A stretch of DNA of 43,994 nt from Desulfovulcanus ferrireducens. Its GTDB lineage: Bacteria > Desulfobacterota > Desulfovibrionia > Desulfovibrionales > Desulfonatronovibrionaceae. Under the pieces are notes generated by a model. That model was not told the DNA's origin and did not search any database. It was given only the letters and a program-made list of their open reading frames with translations. Location: assembly GCF_018704065.1 (NCBI RefSeq), contig NZ_JAGUQP010000024.1:1-43994 (forward strand). The letters run 5' to 3'. Below, in pieces: positions 36,226-43,552 of this stretch. Positions within the stretch are counted from its first letter, which is position 1; the number at the start of each line of letters is the position of its first letter. The translations under genes were made by a program, and so were the position numbers.

Positions 36226-36420
36226 GGAGATCATTCGGTCACTGACGCTCCCGAATGTTTTGGATAAACGAATTTTCTTTTAATTATACCTGATGCGCCT
36301 GCCAAAAGGGACTTTTTTGCAGGCAATGTTGAATTTTGAATTATGAATGTTGAATTATTTAAACAGGTTATAGGTTGTTTTTTGTCAAAATTGTAAATTT
36401 TTAATTTTTGCAGTTGCATC

Positions 36421-36740
36421 ATACCAAAGTTTTTAGCGATTTTCACTCAATGGGTGAGATTGCCACGGACAGCTTCGCTGCCCTCGCAATGACGAACTCG
36501 CTCCTGTCATTGCGAGTGGAACAAAGTGTAGCGAAGCAATCTCAAAGTTTGAACTGCAAAAAATCGCTCAATTTAAACTATAGATAGTTATGGCAAATAG
36601 TCCCGGATATTTAGCTTTGTCACCCCGATGCTCTGCTTTCCGCAAGCTAAGCTCAAGATGGCTTACCCAGCCCTTTGCAAGGCTTTCAAGAAACCAGGAT
36701 TTCTAATCTGGTAGTCAAAATGGGGTTCGGCCATAGATTC
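36421..36740 (-). repeat. Foldback repeat, copy E (inner module plus one arm)
   Basis: The inner module is complete (about 36421-36583, from ATACCAAAG to TTTAAACTATAG). It is followed by a single outer arm ending GGGGTTCGGCCATAG. The other arm is missing: upstream sequence is unrelated AT-rich DNA. Orientation is opposite to B and C. This copy shows the inner module can occur with one arm only. Confidence 0.85.
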
Positions 36741-36771
36741 TATAGGATAATGAGAATAAAATCATTAATCA

Positions 36772-36820
36772 TGTTCCCATTTGGGAACACAAAATTTAAC
36801 ATTGTTCCAGAAAAGGAACA
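36772..36820 (+). promoter_or_regulatory. Tandem activator sites TGTTCC-N6-GGAACA
   Basis: Two dyads with identical arms and spacing lie at 36772-36789 and 36803-36820. Their centres are 31 bases apart, close to three helical turns, so both face the same side of DNA. They lie about 230-290 bases upstream of the sigma54 promoter, a normal distance for enhancer-binding proteins. I saw no other copy of this dyad in the window. Confidence 0.75.
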
Positions 36821-37047
36821 TCTAACCTGCGCAATAAAAGACAAGTCTCAGAAAACCCTACCCGTTCAACGATTGAATTCTCCTGCCAACTTAAAACTTA
36901 CAAGGATAAAAATGGGGAAAAATTTACATATAACATCCTGTTTTTACAGCCTATTTAAAAATCATTCCTTTAAAAATCAGTTTAGACCAAACGTCTAAAA
37001 AATCTCCTCTCCACCAGTCTCCCCCAATCCCCGCCTCAAATAAACTT

Positions 37048-37063
37048 TGGCACCTTCCTTGCT
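37048..37063 (+). promoter_or_regulatory. Sigma54 (-24/-12) promoter of the yeiH gene
   Basis: TGGCAC-CTTCC-TTGCT matches the sigma54 consensus TGGCAC-N5-TTGCW exactly, with GG at 37049-37050 and GC at 37061-37062. The transcript should start near 37074, giving a ~154-base leader to the ATG at 37228. Tandem activator dyads upstream support it. This is the only convincing sigma54 promoter that I found in the window. Confidence 0.85.
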
Positions 37064-37092
37064 TCTGGTGGCCGCGACCGACGTCTTAATAC

Positions 37093-37145
37093 CGTTTGCC
37101 AAACGCCATAAATCACCTTCAGCCACTGGTTGTGCGTGACTGAAG
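37093..37145 (+). other. Hairpins in the yeiH leader
   Basis: The predicted leader has CGTTT-GCC-AAACG (37093-37105) and then a larger stem, CTTCAGCCAC (37117-37126? region) with GTGACTGAAG ending at 37145, one mismatch and a 9-base loop. They could stabilise the mRNA or control translation. A GGAGGAG follows at about 37151-37157, far from the start codon. Confidence 0.45.
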
Positions 37146-37227
37146 AAGCAGGAGGAGAGGCTAATCCACAGTAGAAAGGCTTAATGCCAAAGAAACCCAA
37201 TTAACATTTTAAAATTTGGAGGTAGAT

Positions 37228-38325
37228 ATGTCACAAGAAGTAGGGGCAGGTGTGGCACACGAAGTGTCCGTGGAGAAACCTAAATCTTTTGCCCAGGAAT
37301 TCATAGATAGCATTCCTGGAGCTATTCTTGTTATTGCTGTAGCTGTTGCAGCATACGTTATCGCACCCTATCTGCGCCAGTATCCGCTTTTTAAGACTTA
37401 CCTGTCTTTAAAGGACTTCATTCTTGCTATCTTGTTTGGGATACTGATTAAAAACACCGTTGGTGTTCCTAAAAGATTTGAGCCAGGTCTGAGATTTTCC
37501 ACAATTTTGACCAAGACAGGCATTGTTATAATGGGTGCCAAATATTCTCTAAGCGGCCTGCTAACAGTAGGTGGTCAGGCACTCCTGTACATCAGTATCT
37601 TCCTCTTTGGGACAGCTATCGTCATGATGTGGGTAGCCAAAAAGCTGAACTTACCAACTGCTTTGGGAGCATGTCTAGCTTCTGGCCTTTCCGTTTGCGG
37701 CGTTTCAGCAACAATTGCTATTGCACCGGCTGTTAGAGCAAAAAACCAAGACATGGCCTATTCGATTGCCGTAGTACTCATGTTTGGTCTTCTGGCTCTG
37801 CTGGTTTTCCCGCCCATCGGCAAGTTGCTCAATCTCAGCGATGCCCAGTATGGTGCCTTCTGCGGTGTTGGTATTGTAAACTCAGCACAGGTTCTGGCTG
37901 CCGGATTCGGATATAGCGAACAGGCAGGATTAATCGCTGGTATCTACAATATCGGTAGAGTAATATTCCTACCGTTTGTTGTTCTTCTCCTTGCTATCAT
38001 GGCTGCAAGCCAAGAGGCCGAAATTGCCAAAGAGCAAGTGAATGTTAATAAATTCAAGATTATTGTGGACAAGTTCCCCGTCTTTGTACTCGGCTTCCTC
38101 TTTGTTGTCATGCTCAATACCATGGGACTTTTTAGCAAACCTGAAATCCATCAGGCCAAGGTTTTCATGAACTGGGCCTTTCTCCTCGGTTTTGCAAGTA
38201 TCGGCCTGACTACCAGGCTCGCCGACCTGAAAGCTGCCGGATTATCCGGTTTCGTTTTAGGGTTTCTTGTCGCAGGCACCAAAGCCGCTTTAGCTTTGCT
38301 GGTAGTTCTAACCTTCATGAATTAA
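37228..38325 (+). CDS. YeiH/UPF0324 family membrane protein
   Basis: This 365-residue inner-membrane protein of the YeiH family is often annotated as a putative sulfate exporter. It has about ten hydrophobic helices after a 25-residue polar start. Family signatures visible are LAILFGILIKNTVGVP, GIVIMGAKYSL, the conserved SGLSVCGVSATIAIAPAV (about 153-170) and GIVNSAQVLAAGFGYSEQAG. Substrate is unproven for the family. The ATG at 37228 is chosen because GGAGG lies five bases upstream; a TTG at 37216 is less likely. It is the first gene behind the sigma54 promoter and is followed by a microprotein and a universal stress protein. In a sulfate reducer, an anion or sulfur-oxyanion substrate is a reasonable guess. 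Confidence 0.9.
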   Translation: MSQEVGAGVAHEVSVEKPKSFAQEFIDSIPGAILVIAVAVAAYVIAPYLRQYPLFKTYLSLKDFILAILFGILIKNTVGVPKRFEPGLRFSTILTKTGIVIMGAKYSLSGLLTVGGQALLYISIFLFGTAIVMMWVAKKLNLPTALGACLASGLSVCGVSATIAIAPAVRAKNQDMAYSIAVVLMFGLLALLVFPPIGKLLNLSDAQYGAFCGVGIVNSAQVLAAGFGYSEQAGLIAGIYNIGRVIFLPFVVLLLAIMAASQEAEIAKEQVNVNKFKIIVDKFPVFVLGFLFVVMLNTMGLFSKPEIHQAKVFMNWAFLLGFASIGLTTRLADLKAAGLSGFVLGFLVAGTKAALALLVVLTFMN

Positions 38326-38391
38326 AGAGGCAGTCCTTGCTAGGTCGAGTACTGGTAACAAAAAAAGATTACAGAAAGGAGGTTAATTTAG

Positions 38392-38496
38392 ATGAGCGAA
38401 AAATCTAAAAAAGGACTGTCAAAGTCGCGAAAACAGGACTTGGTTGTAATCGTTTTGGGCGTAGCAATGGTTCTCCTGGCCGCCCTGCTCAAATAA
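38392..38496 (+). CDS. 34-residue single-helix membrane microprotein
   Basis: This very short gene lies 66 bases after the YeiH-family gene. A strong AGGAGG (about 38378-38383) precedes the ATG at 38392, and it ends in TAA at 38494. The product starts MSEKSKKGLSKSRKQ, strongly basic, followed by one hydrophobic helix of about 17 residues (LVVIVLGVAMVLLAALL) and a final Lys. This predicts an inner-membrane peptide with its basic end in the cytoplasm. A rho-independent terminator follows 32 bases later, so it is probably the last gene of the sigma54 transcript. I know no named family. A regulator or small subunit of the transporter is a plausible inference. Confidence 0.75.
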   Translation: MSEKSKKGLSKSRKQDLVVIVLGVAMVLLAALLK

Positions 38497-38528
38497 ACAA
38501 CCTGTCTGAATCTTAAATTTATAATAAC

Positions 38529-38558
38529 AGGGGTAGAATTTTCTACCCCTACTTTTTT
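38529..38558 (+). terminator. Rho-independent terminator after the microprotein gene
   Basis: AGGGGTAGA (38529-38537) and TCTACCCCT (38542-38550) form a perfect 9-base-pair stem around ATTT, followed by ACTTTTTTT. The ribosome site of the stress-protein gene (AAGGAG) comes immediately after, so that gene needs read-through or its own start. Confidence 0.9.
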
Positions 38559-38573
38559 TAAGGAGACTATTTT

Positions 38574-39026
38574 ATGTTTAAAAAGATACTTCTTGCAACG
38601 AATGGCTCCAAGGCATCGAAAAAAGCAGAGGACTATGCCCTCTACCTTGTCAAGACCAGCGGCGCCCAACTGACTGTCGTACACGTCATGGACGACAAGT
38701 TATGCCACTACGGCTACGTTGACCAGCTGGTCCCAGGGACGACCAAAGAGCAATTTGTATCTTACGTCCTTTCAGAACGCGCATCCGCAGCCCAGCAGGC
38801 TATCTACGAATTTAATGAAAAGGCAAAAGAACAAAAAATCCTCTACGACCTGAAACTCAGACGGGGGGAACCCGCCAAGGAGATAGTAGCCGCGGCTGCA
38901 GAAGAGAAATGTGATCTCGTGATTGTCGGCGGCCGTCATCCTTCTGAACGAAAACTGTTCAAATCAACTTGTACGGCAGATAAAGTTGCAAGCCAGAGCC
39001 CTTGCAGCGTAACAGTTATCATCTAA
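38574..39026 (+). CDS. Universal stress protein (UspA family)
   Basis: This 150-residue single-domain Usp protein has an alpha/beta nucleotide-binding-like fold. It begins FKKILLATNGSKASKKAEDYAL and has TVVHVMDD after strand 2 and DLVIVGGRHPSERKLFKST near the C-terminus. ATP-binding members show G-2x-G-9x-G(S/T) there. Here the second and third glycines are replaced, so ATP binding is doubtful. AAGGAG precedes the ATG. It follows the YeiH-microprotein unit behind a terminator. Usp proteins next to transporters often act as stress-linked modulators, but its role here is inference. Confidence 0.9.
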   Translation: MFKKILLATNGSKASKKAEDYALYLVKTSGAQLTVVHVMDDKLCHYGYVDQLVPGTTKEQFVSYVLSERASAAQQAIYEFNEKAKEQKILYDLKLRRGEPAKEIVAAAAEEKCDLVIVGGRHPSERKLFKSTCTADKVASQSPCSVTVII

Positions 39027-39060
39027 GGAAACCGTCCTTCAAACTGCTTTGTTTTTAAAA

Positions 39061-39162
39061 GTCGCCCCTGACGAGTCACCTAGCTCAAGCGGGCTTATTA
39101 TCGGCTCATCTCTAAAAGCCGAAAATGCATCTGAAAATACTTGGGCTTTTACATAGGGCGAC
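39061..39162 (+). ncRNA. Candidate structured RNA after the usp gene
   Basis: GTCGCCC (39061-39067) pairs with GGGCGAC (39156-39162) and encloses a second stem, TCGGCT (39101-39106) with AGCCGA (39117-39122). This gives a closed, possibly multi-branched structure of 102 bases. It may be the 3' end of the usp mRNA or a separate small RNA. No T-run follows (AAAAAATTTT). It has not been assigned to any family that I know. Confidence 0.35.
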
Positions 39163-39267
39163 AAAAAATTTTCCCAGTTTTCATCAGCCTTTTAGAAAAA
39201 CCTCTGGTTTAAAATACCGCAAGTAGCACAAATAACCTATTCAATACAATTGACTTTGTGGCTCTTA

Positions 39268-39363
39268 GAGTCTGTGCCCCCTACTCAGAGGACAATTTTC
39301 CATAATTTCTTTTCAGCCCTGATTTCTAATCTGGTAGTCAAAATGGGGTTTGGCCACAGACTC
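39268..39363. repeat. Foldback repeat, copy F (96-base minimal form)
   Basis: The unit begins GAGTCTGTG and ends CACAGACTC, perfect 9-base terminal inverted repeats. Inside are GAGGACAATTTTCCATAAT, matching the outer end of copy D's right arm, and CTGATTTCTAATCTGGTAGT, matching copy E's arm end. It thus contains only the outer ends of both arms. No gene lies between 39027 and 39478. Confidence 0.85.
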
Positions 39364-39478
39364 CTGACGCTTTTGAGGTTGACCAAGGCTTTTTTTTGCT
39401 TATATTAATTGGCTCCACCACGCTCGAATCTGTTTACGAACCCCTCCCCTTTTGATATTTCATGTTTAAAGGATGATT

Positions 39479-40387
39479 ATGGATCGTATACGCCTGTTTT
39501 CAATCATATTTACCGTCTTATTTTTGTTGGCCTCGGCAACACCTCGCTTAAATGCTGAGACCAAGGAGAAACCGGGATCGCAGAAAACCGTCTATTTTGG
39601 GGTAATCACACTCTATCATCCCCTGGTCATGTACAGAAATTATCAGCCTTTTATGGATTACCTTACAAAACATACCCCCTATCATTTCGAACTCAAAATA
39701 AGCCAGGACTACAAAAATATTATTACTTACCTGCGCGATGGCAGTGTGCAGGTGGCCATGCTCGCCGGCTTGACATACCTTGAGGCAAAAAAGGCTGCCG
39801 GAGTTATCCCACTTATGGCGACACTAAGGGAAGACAAAAGACCTCTATGTCAGGGCATTTTCATTACAAGGGCTGACAACAAAAAAATAAACACCATTGC
39901 AGACATTCGAGGTAAACGCTTTGCCTTTGCGTCCGAGCGCTCAACATCTGGAAACCTTGCCCCCCTCTATCACCTGTACGCCAGGGAGGGCATAAGGCTT
40001 ACTGACCTCGGTTATTACAAAAACCTCAGATATCATGACTCGGTGGCAAGAGAGGTACTCAGGGGCAACTTTGATGCGGGAGTCGTACTTGACTCTGTTG
40101 CGATGAAATATAAGGACATGGGAATAAAATTTATCGGTCAAACAGATCCGTTACCTCGATTTTTAATCGTAGCGCGTAAAGGCACGGACCACGAAGTAAT
40201 GCGATCTTTGAAGAAAGCGCTCCTTGAGCTTAACTACGACAACCCGGCAAATAAAGTGATAATGGACTCATGGGATGTGAATATAAGGTACGGTTTTGCC
40301 GAAGTAGCTGATTCCGACTACGAGCCGATCAGGAATATGATCTCATATCTCGCTAAAGAAGGGGTAAAGTTAGGGGTTAGAAAGTGA
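39479..40387 (+). CDS. PhnD-like periplasmic binding protein
   Basis: This 302-residue protein has an N-terminal signal peptide (hydrophobic to about residue 20, cleavage near LNA). The rest is a phosphate/phosphonate-binding-protein-like fold (PhnD, about 35-295). Landmarks are VYFGVITLYHPLVMYRNYQPF, SVQVAMLAGLTYLEA, ADIRGKRFAFASERSTSGNL and VLRGNFDAGVVLDSV. Ligand identity cannot be read; relatives bind phosphonates, phosphite and other oxyanions. No ABC permease or ATPase follows. Its last bases overlap the GTG of a histidine kinase, so it more likely feeds a sensor than a transporter. AAAGGA five bases upstream supports the ATG at 39479. Confidence 0.87.
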   Translation: MDRIRLFSIIFTVLFLLASATPRLNAETKEKPGSQKTVYFGVITLYHPLVMYRNYQPFMDYLTKHTPYHFELKISQDYKNIITYLRDGSVQVAMLAGLTYLEAKKAAGVIPLMATLREDKRPLCQGIFITRADNKKINTIADIRGKRFAFASERSTSGNLAPLYHLYAREGIRLTDLGYYKNLRYHDSVAREVLRGNFDAGVVLDSVAMKYKDMGIKFIGQTDPLPRFLIVARKGTDHEVMRSLKKALLELNYDNPANKVIMDSWDVNIRYGFAEVADSDYEPIRNMISYLAKEGVKLGVRK

Positions 40388-41865
40388 GATTTTTCTTGGG
40401 GGTTCAAAGCAAGTTCATCCTGGCAACATCTCTCATTATCTTTATCTTCGCAGGCCTTGGAGGCTATATAATAATCAAGCGGGAGGAAAAACTCTATACC
40501 CAGGACACAATTCATCAGGCAAGGATCATCGCGGAAATATCAGGAGTGATTTTCACCAATGCTCTGGTTTATAAGGAACTAGGGCTCGTGGAAGATATAA
40601 GCCTGACAGACTACCTAGATTATTATGTGTCAGACATAATGCACAAGGATCAACGCATAGTCTATGTGGTTGTTCTTGACCCTAAGGGCAGGGTACTGTC
40701 CCATAGCAACATAAAGGAGTACGGCAAAATATACACAGACCATATAACGAAACAGGCTCTTAAAGCAACAGACATAACAGTTCAAAAAACCACAGACAAC
40801 AACGGAAACGAGATAGTCGATGTCGCTGCCCCCTTGAAAATAAGCACAAAACACTGGGGCGTGTGCCGGGTCGGTTTTTCCCTGCAAGAGGTCAAAGAGG
40901 GAATCAGGACACTAAGAAATGAAATTATCTCCATGATAGCCCTGATGCTGATGGGCTCTTTGGCCTTTATCGGCATCTTTGCTAAAACTTTTGCAACTCC
41001 ACTTATAAAATTGGCAAAGACCATGGACCAAATTACCGAGAAAGGAGACCTGGATATCAAATGTCCTGAACCAACTCCCAGGCGAGATGAGATCGGCAGA
41101 CTCCAGGCGAGCTTCTCCTGGATGGTTAAGAGGTTGCGTGAAGCAAACAAAGAAAAAATGAAGGCCTTTGACATGATGTGTCAGACTGAAAAGATGGCCA
41201 CCGTGGGCAATCTCGCCGCAGGAGTTGCTCATGAGATAAACAACCCCCTTGGAGGGATAATCCTCTGCTTCAAAAATCTCACAGAAACCGACATGGATGA
41301 GAAGACAAAAAAGGAACATATAGAGGTAATCAACTCTGGCCTCATTAAAATCCAAAATACAGTTAGAGAACTCCTGGACTTTGCAAGAAAAACACCTATC
41401 ACCATCGTCCCATCATCCATTAACTCTCTCCTCGAAGAAAGTCTCAACTTAGCGGACGCCCTGCTATCCAAGAAAGGCATAAACATCAAAAAAGAGCTTA
41501 GCCAAGATATTCCATTGCTCCCTGTAGACCCGAATAAGATTCAACAGGTATTCCTTAATATAATTATAAATGCCGCCCATGCCATGGGAGACAGAGGCAC
41601 ACTTTTTCTTTCCTCAAAGGTAGAAGACGAGATGTGCGTCATCTCAATAACTGATACGGGACCGGGAATGGACCCTGAAATATTGGCCCGAATATTCGAC
41701 CCTTTTTTCACCACAAAAAAACCGGGAAAAGGGACAGGATTAGGTCTTGCCGTGTCTAAAGCAATTGTAGAACAGCACGGAGGGAGCATAGAGGTTATTT
41801 CTAAAAAAGGGGCCGGTGCAAAGTTTATCGTAAAACTGCCCATAAAGGGAAATGAAAAGACATGA
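40384..41865 (+). CDS. Membrane histidine kinase coupled to the binding protein
   Basis: This 493-residue kinase has a membrane helix at about 10-31, a periplasmic Cache-like sensor at about 35-180 (YVVVLDPKGRVLSHSN, DVAAPLKISTKHWGVCRVGFS), and a second helix at about 181-203. A HAMP domain follows at about 204-255 and HisKA with His283 in AHEINNPLG. The HATPase domain has IIINAAHAMGD, TDTGPGM and GKGTGLGLAVSK. It starts with GTG and shares four bases with the upstream PhnD-like gene. It ends in a four-base ATGA overlap with the regulator gene, so the three are one translational unit. Sensing through the binding protein is likely by analogy with other solute-binding-protein/kinase pairs. Confidence 0.93.
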   Translation: MRFFLGVQSKFILATSLIIFIFAGLGGYIIIKREEKLYTQDTIHQARIIAEISGVIFTNALVYKELGLVEDISLTDYLDYYVSDIMHKDQRIVYVVVLDPKGRVLSHSNIKEYGKIYTDHITKQALKATDITVQKTTDNNGNEIVDVAAPLKISTKHWGVCRVGFSLQEVKEGIRTLRNEIISMIALMLMGSLAFIGIFAKTFATPLIKLAKTMDQITEKGDLDIKCPEPTPRRDEIGRLQASFSWMVKRLREANKEKMKAFDMMCQTEKMATVGNLAAGVAHEINNPLGGIILCFKNLTETDMDEKTKKEHIEVINSGLIKIQNTVRELLDFARKTPITIVPSSINSLLEESLNLADALLSKKGINIKKELSQDIPLLPVDPNKIQQVFLNIIINAAHAMGDRGTLFLSSKVEDEMCVISITDTGPGMDPEILARIFDPFFTTKKPGKGTGLGLAVSKAIVEQHGGSIEVISKKGAGAKFIVKLPIKGNEKT

Positions 41866-43220
41866 AACGCAGAATACTGCTTATAGAAGATGAACTTTCA
41901 GTAAGACTTGGAGTAAACCACGCTCTCGCTGGTGCTGGTTATTCTGTAACCGCCTGCGAAGATGGAGACGAAGGCATCAAAACTTTGAGTCGGGAGCCCT
42001 TTGACCTGATTATAACTGACCTGAGGCTTCCTGGCCTAAGCGGCATGGAAGTCCTTACCCAAGCCAAAGAAATCCGCCCGGATGTTGGGGTAATAATTAT
42101 TACCGCCTTTCCTGAGATAGAGACCGCTGTGTCTGCCATAAAGCAGGGAGCCTTTGACTACCTGAGCAAACCATTTACAAATGAAGGGCTTCTCATAGTA
42201 GTCGACAGATACTTTAACTATCGTGAACTCCAGCTCGAGAATGTCAGACTCAAGGAAACTATCAGGGAGAAGACCCAGTTTGAAAATTTTGTAGGCGAAA
42301 GCTCAGCGATGAAGGCGGTGTTTGATCTTATAGCCACTGTAGCCCCCACAGACGTACCAGTCCTCATCCAGGGCGAAAGCGGGACAGGAAAGGAACTCGT
42401 GGCCAATGCCGTCCACAACCTAAGCCCGAGAAAAGACAAGCCTTTCATAAAGATAAACTGTGCGGCCATCCCTGAAAATCTCCTTGAATCAGAGCTCTTC
42501 GGCCACGAAAAAGGTGCCTTTACCGGGGCAATTCAGGCGAGAAAGGGCAAGTTCGAGGTCGCAGACGGCGGTACCATCTTCTTTGACGAAATCGGAGACA
42601 TGCCGTTCAGCCTGCAGGCAAAGCTCCTCAGGGTGCTTGAGGACCAGGAAATTACCAGGCTCGGTGGATATAAGAGTTTCAAGGTGGATGTCAGGACGAT
42701 CTTTGCCACGGCCAAAGACCTAAAAGAGGCTATAACGGCAGGGACCTTCAGGAAGGATCTCTTTTACAGAATAAATGTAGTACCCATCCACTTGCCACCT
42801 TTAAGGGACAGGGGAGAGGATCTAACCGCACTAATAGATCATTTTTTAAAGGAATATTCCAGTAAATACGGCAAGCAAGGACTCGAAATTTCACCTGATG
42901 CCTACAAAAGTCTCCTTGCCTACGACTACCCCGGCAACGTTAGGGAACTCAAGAATGCAATAGAGAGGGCCGTGCTTCTATCAACAGGCAGCCGTATCCA
43001 TGTCACCCACCTACCTTCAGTCATCAGGAAACTGGCCGAAGATCTTCCCTGTGTTTCAGAAGATCTGCCTCTTGAGGAAGGAGTCAAATGTTATGAAAGG
43101 CAGAGAATTCTCAAGGCCCTTGAACAGACCAGGGGCAAAAAGATTGAGGCCGCCCAAAGACTTGGCATAAGCAGAAAAGTCCTCTGGAAGAAACTCAAGG
43201 AGCTAAACATAGATATCTAA
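41862..43220 (+). CDS. Sigma54-dependent response regulator (NtrC family), second
   Basis: This 452-residue activator has a receiver (about 1-120; Asp53 in IITDLRLPG), a AAA+ domain (about 140-375) with Walker A GESGTGKE, the GAFTGA loop and FFDEIGDM, and a C-terminal Fis-type helix-turn-helix (AAQRLGISRKVLWKKLKELNIDI). It is coupled to the kinase by ATGA. As the nearest sigma54 activator co-located with the YeiH block, it is the leading candidate to bind the dyads at 36.8 kb. The regulator at 33261-34628 is the alternative. The gene uses ATA and AGG codons more freely than housekeeping genes of the window, by eye. Confidence 0.94.
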   Translation: MKRRILLIEDELSVRLGVNHALAGAGYSVTACEDGDEGIKTLSREPFDLIITDLRLPGLSGMEVLTQAKEIRPDVGVIIITAFPEIETAVSAIKQGAFDYLSKPFTNEGLLIVVDRYFNYRELQLENVRLKETIREKTQFENFVGESSAMKAVFDLIATVAPTDVPVLIQGESGTGKELVANAVHNLSPRKDKPFIKINCAAIPENLLESELFGHEKGAFTGAIQARKGKFEVADGGTIFFDEIGDMPFSLQAKLLRVLEDQEITRLGGYKSFKVDVRTIFATAKDLKEAITAGTFRKDLFYRINVVPIHLPPLRDRGEDLTALIDHFLKEYSSKYGKQGLEISPDAYKSLLAYDYPGNVRELKNAIERAVLLSTGSRIHVTHLPSVIRKLAEDLPCVSEDLPLEEGVKCYERQRILKALEQTRGKKIEAAQRLGISRKVLWKKLKELNIDI

Positions 43221-43288
43221 CAGATACTACACGGACCTTACACTATTATGGCCATTCAGATCCCTGTGGGCCGACCAGCATGCAACGG

Positions 43289-43350
43289 GTGCATCTGTCA
43301 GGTATCCTGATTACGTCATTCTGGGTGAAGCGAAAAATCTCTACGTAACG
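43289..43350 (+). repeat. Second repeat family, copy 2
   Basis: GGTGCATCTG ... ACGTCATTCTGGG ... AAGCGAAAAATCTC ... TACGTAACG is a close relative, in the same orientation, of the sequence at 36159-36225. It lies about 70 bases past the second sigma54 regulator. The gap 43221-43552 holds no gene. Confidence 0.65.
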
Positions 43351-43495
43351 AATGAAATTTTTTCCAGCCAAAACGACACTTATACACTCTTCAGACCGAA
43401 AATCTGGCAAAACTGTTATCGCCTAGAGTAAAACTCCTACCCCGTAGATTAAAAAATTTTGATCCGAAAGTTACTGTCAATGGCCCGCCTATTCT

Positions 43496-43532
43496 TGCAA
43501 ATTGTATGTTACAAAAAAACATACAATTTGCA
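43496..43532. other. Perfect 15-base-pair hairpin between convergent genes
   Basis: TGCAAATTGTATGTT (43496-43510) and AACATACAATTTGCA (43518-43532) are exact inverted repeats around ACAAAAA. The hairpin lies 20 bases beyond the stop of the minus-strand SHOCT gene. It is AT-rich and has no T-run outside the stem on either strand, so it is not a classic terminator. Confidence 0.6.
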
Positions 43533-43552
43533 GTTAATCTCTCCTAGTCTTG

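Noticed and set aside
36675-36998. 107-codon reading frame in the gap before the YeiH-family gene
   Set aside because: It begins inside foldback copy E and runs through the enhancer dyads. It has no ribosome site and no protein-like composition.
39067-39124. Hammerhead ribozyme core (CTGACGA ... CGAAA)
   Set aside because: The bases after CTGACGA (GTCACC) do not pair with those before CGAAA (AAAGC), so stem II is missing.
39408-39426. Second sigma54 promoter (TTGGCTCCACCACGC) before the PhnD-like gene
   Set aside because: The -24 and -12 elements both deviate and the GC spacing is wrong.
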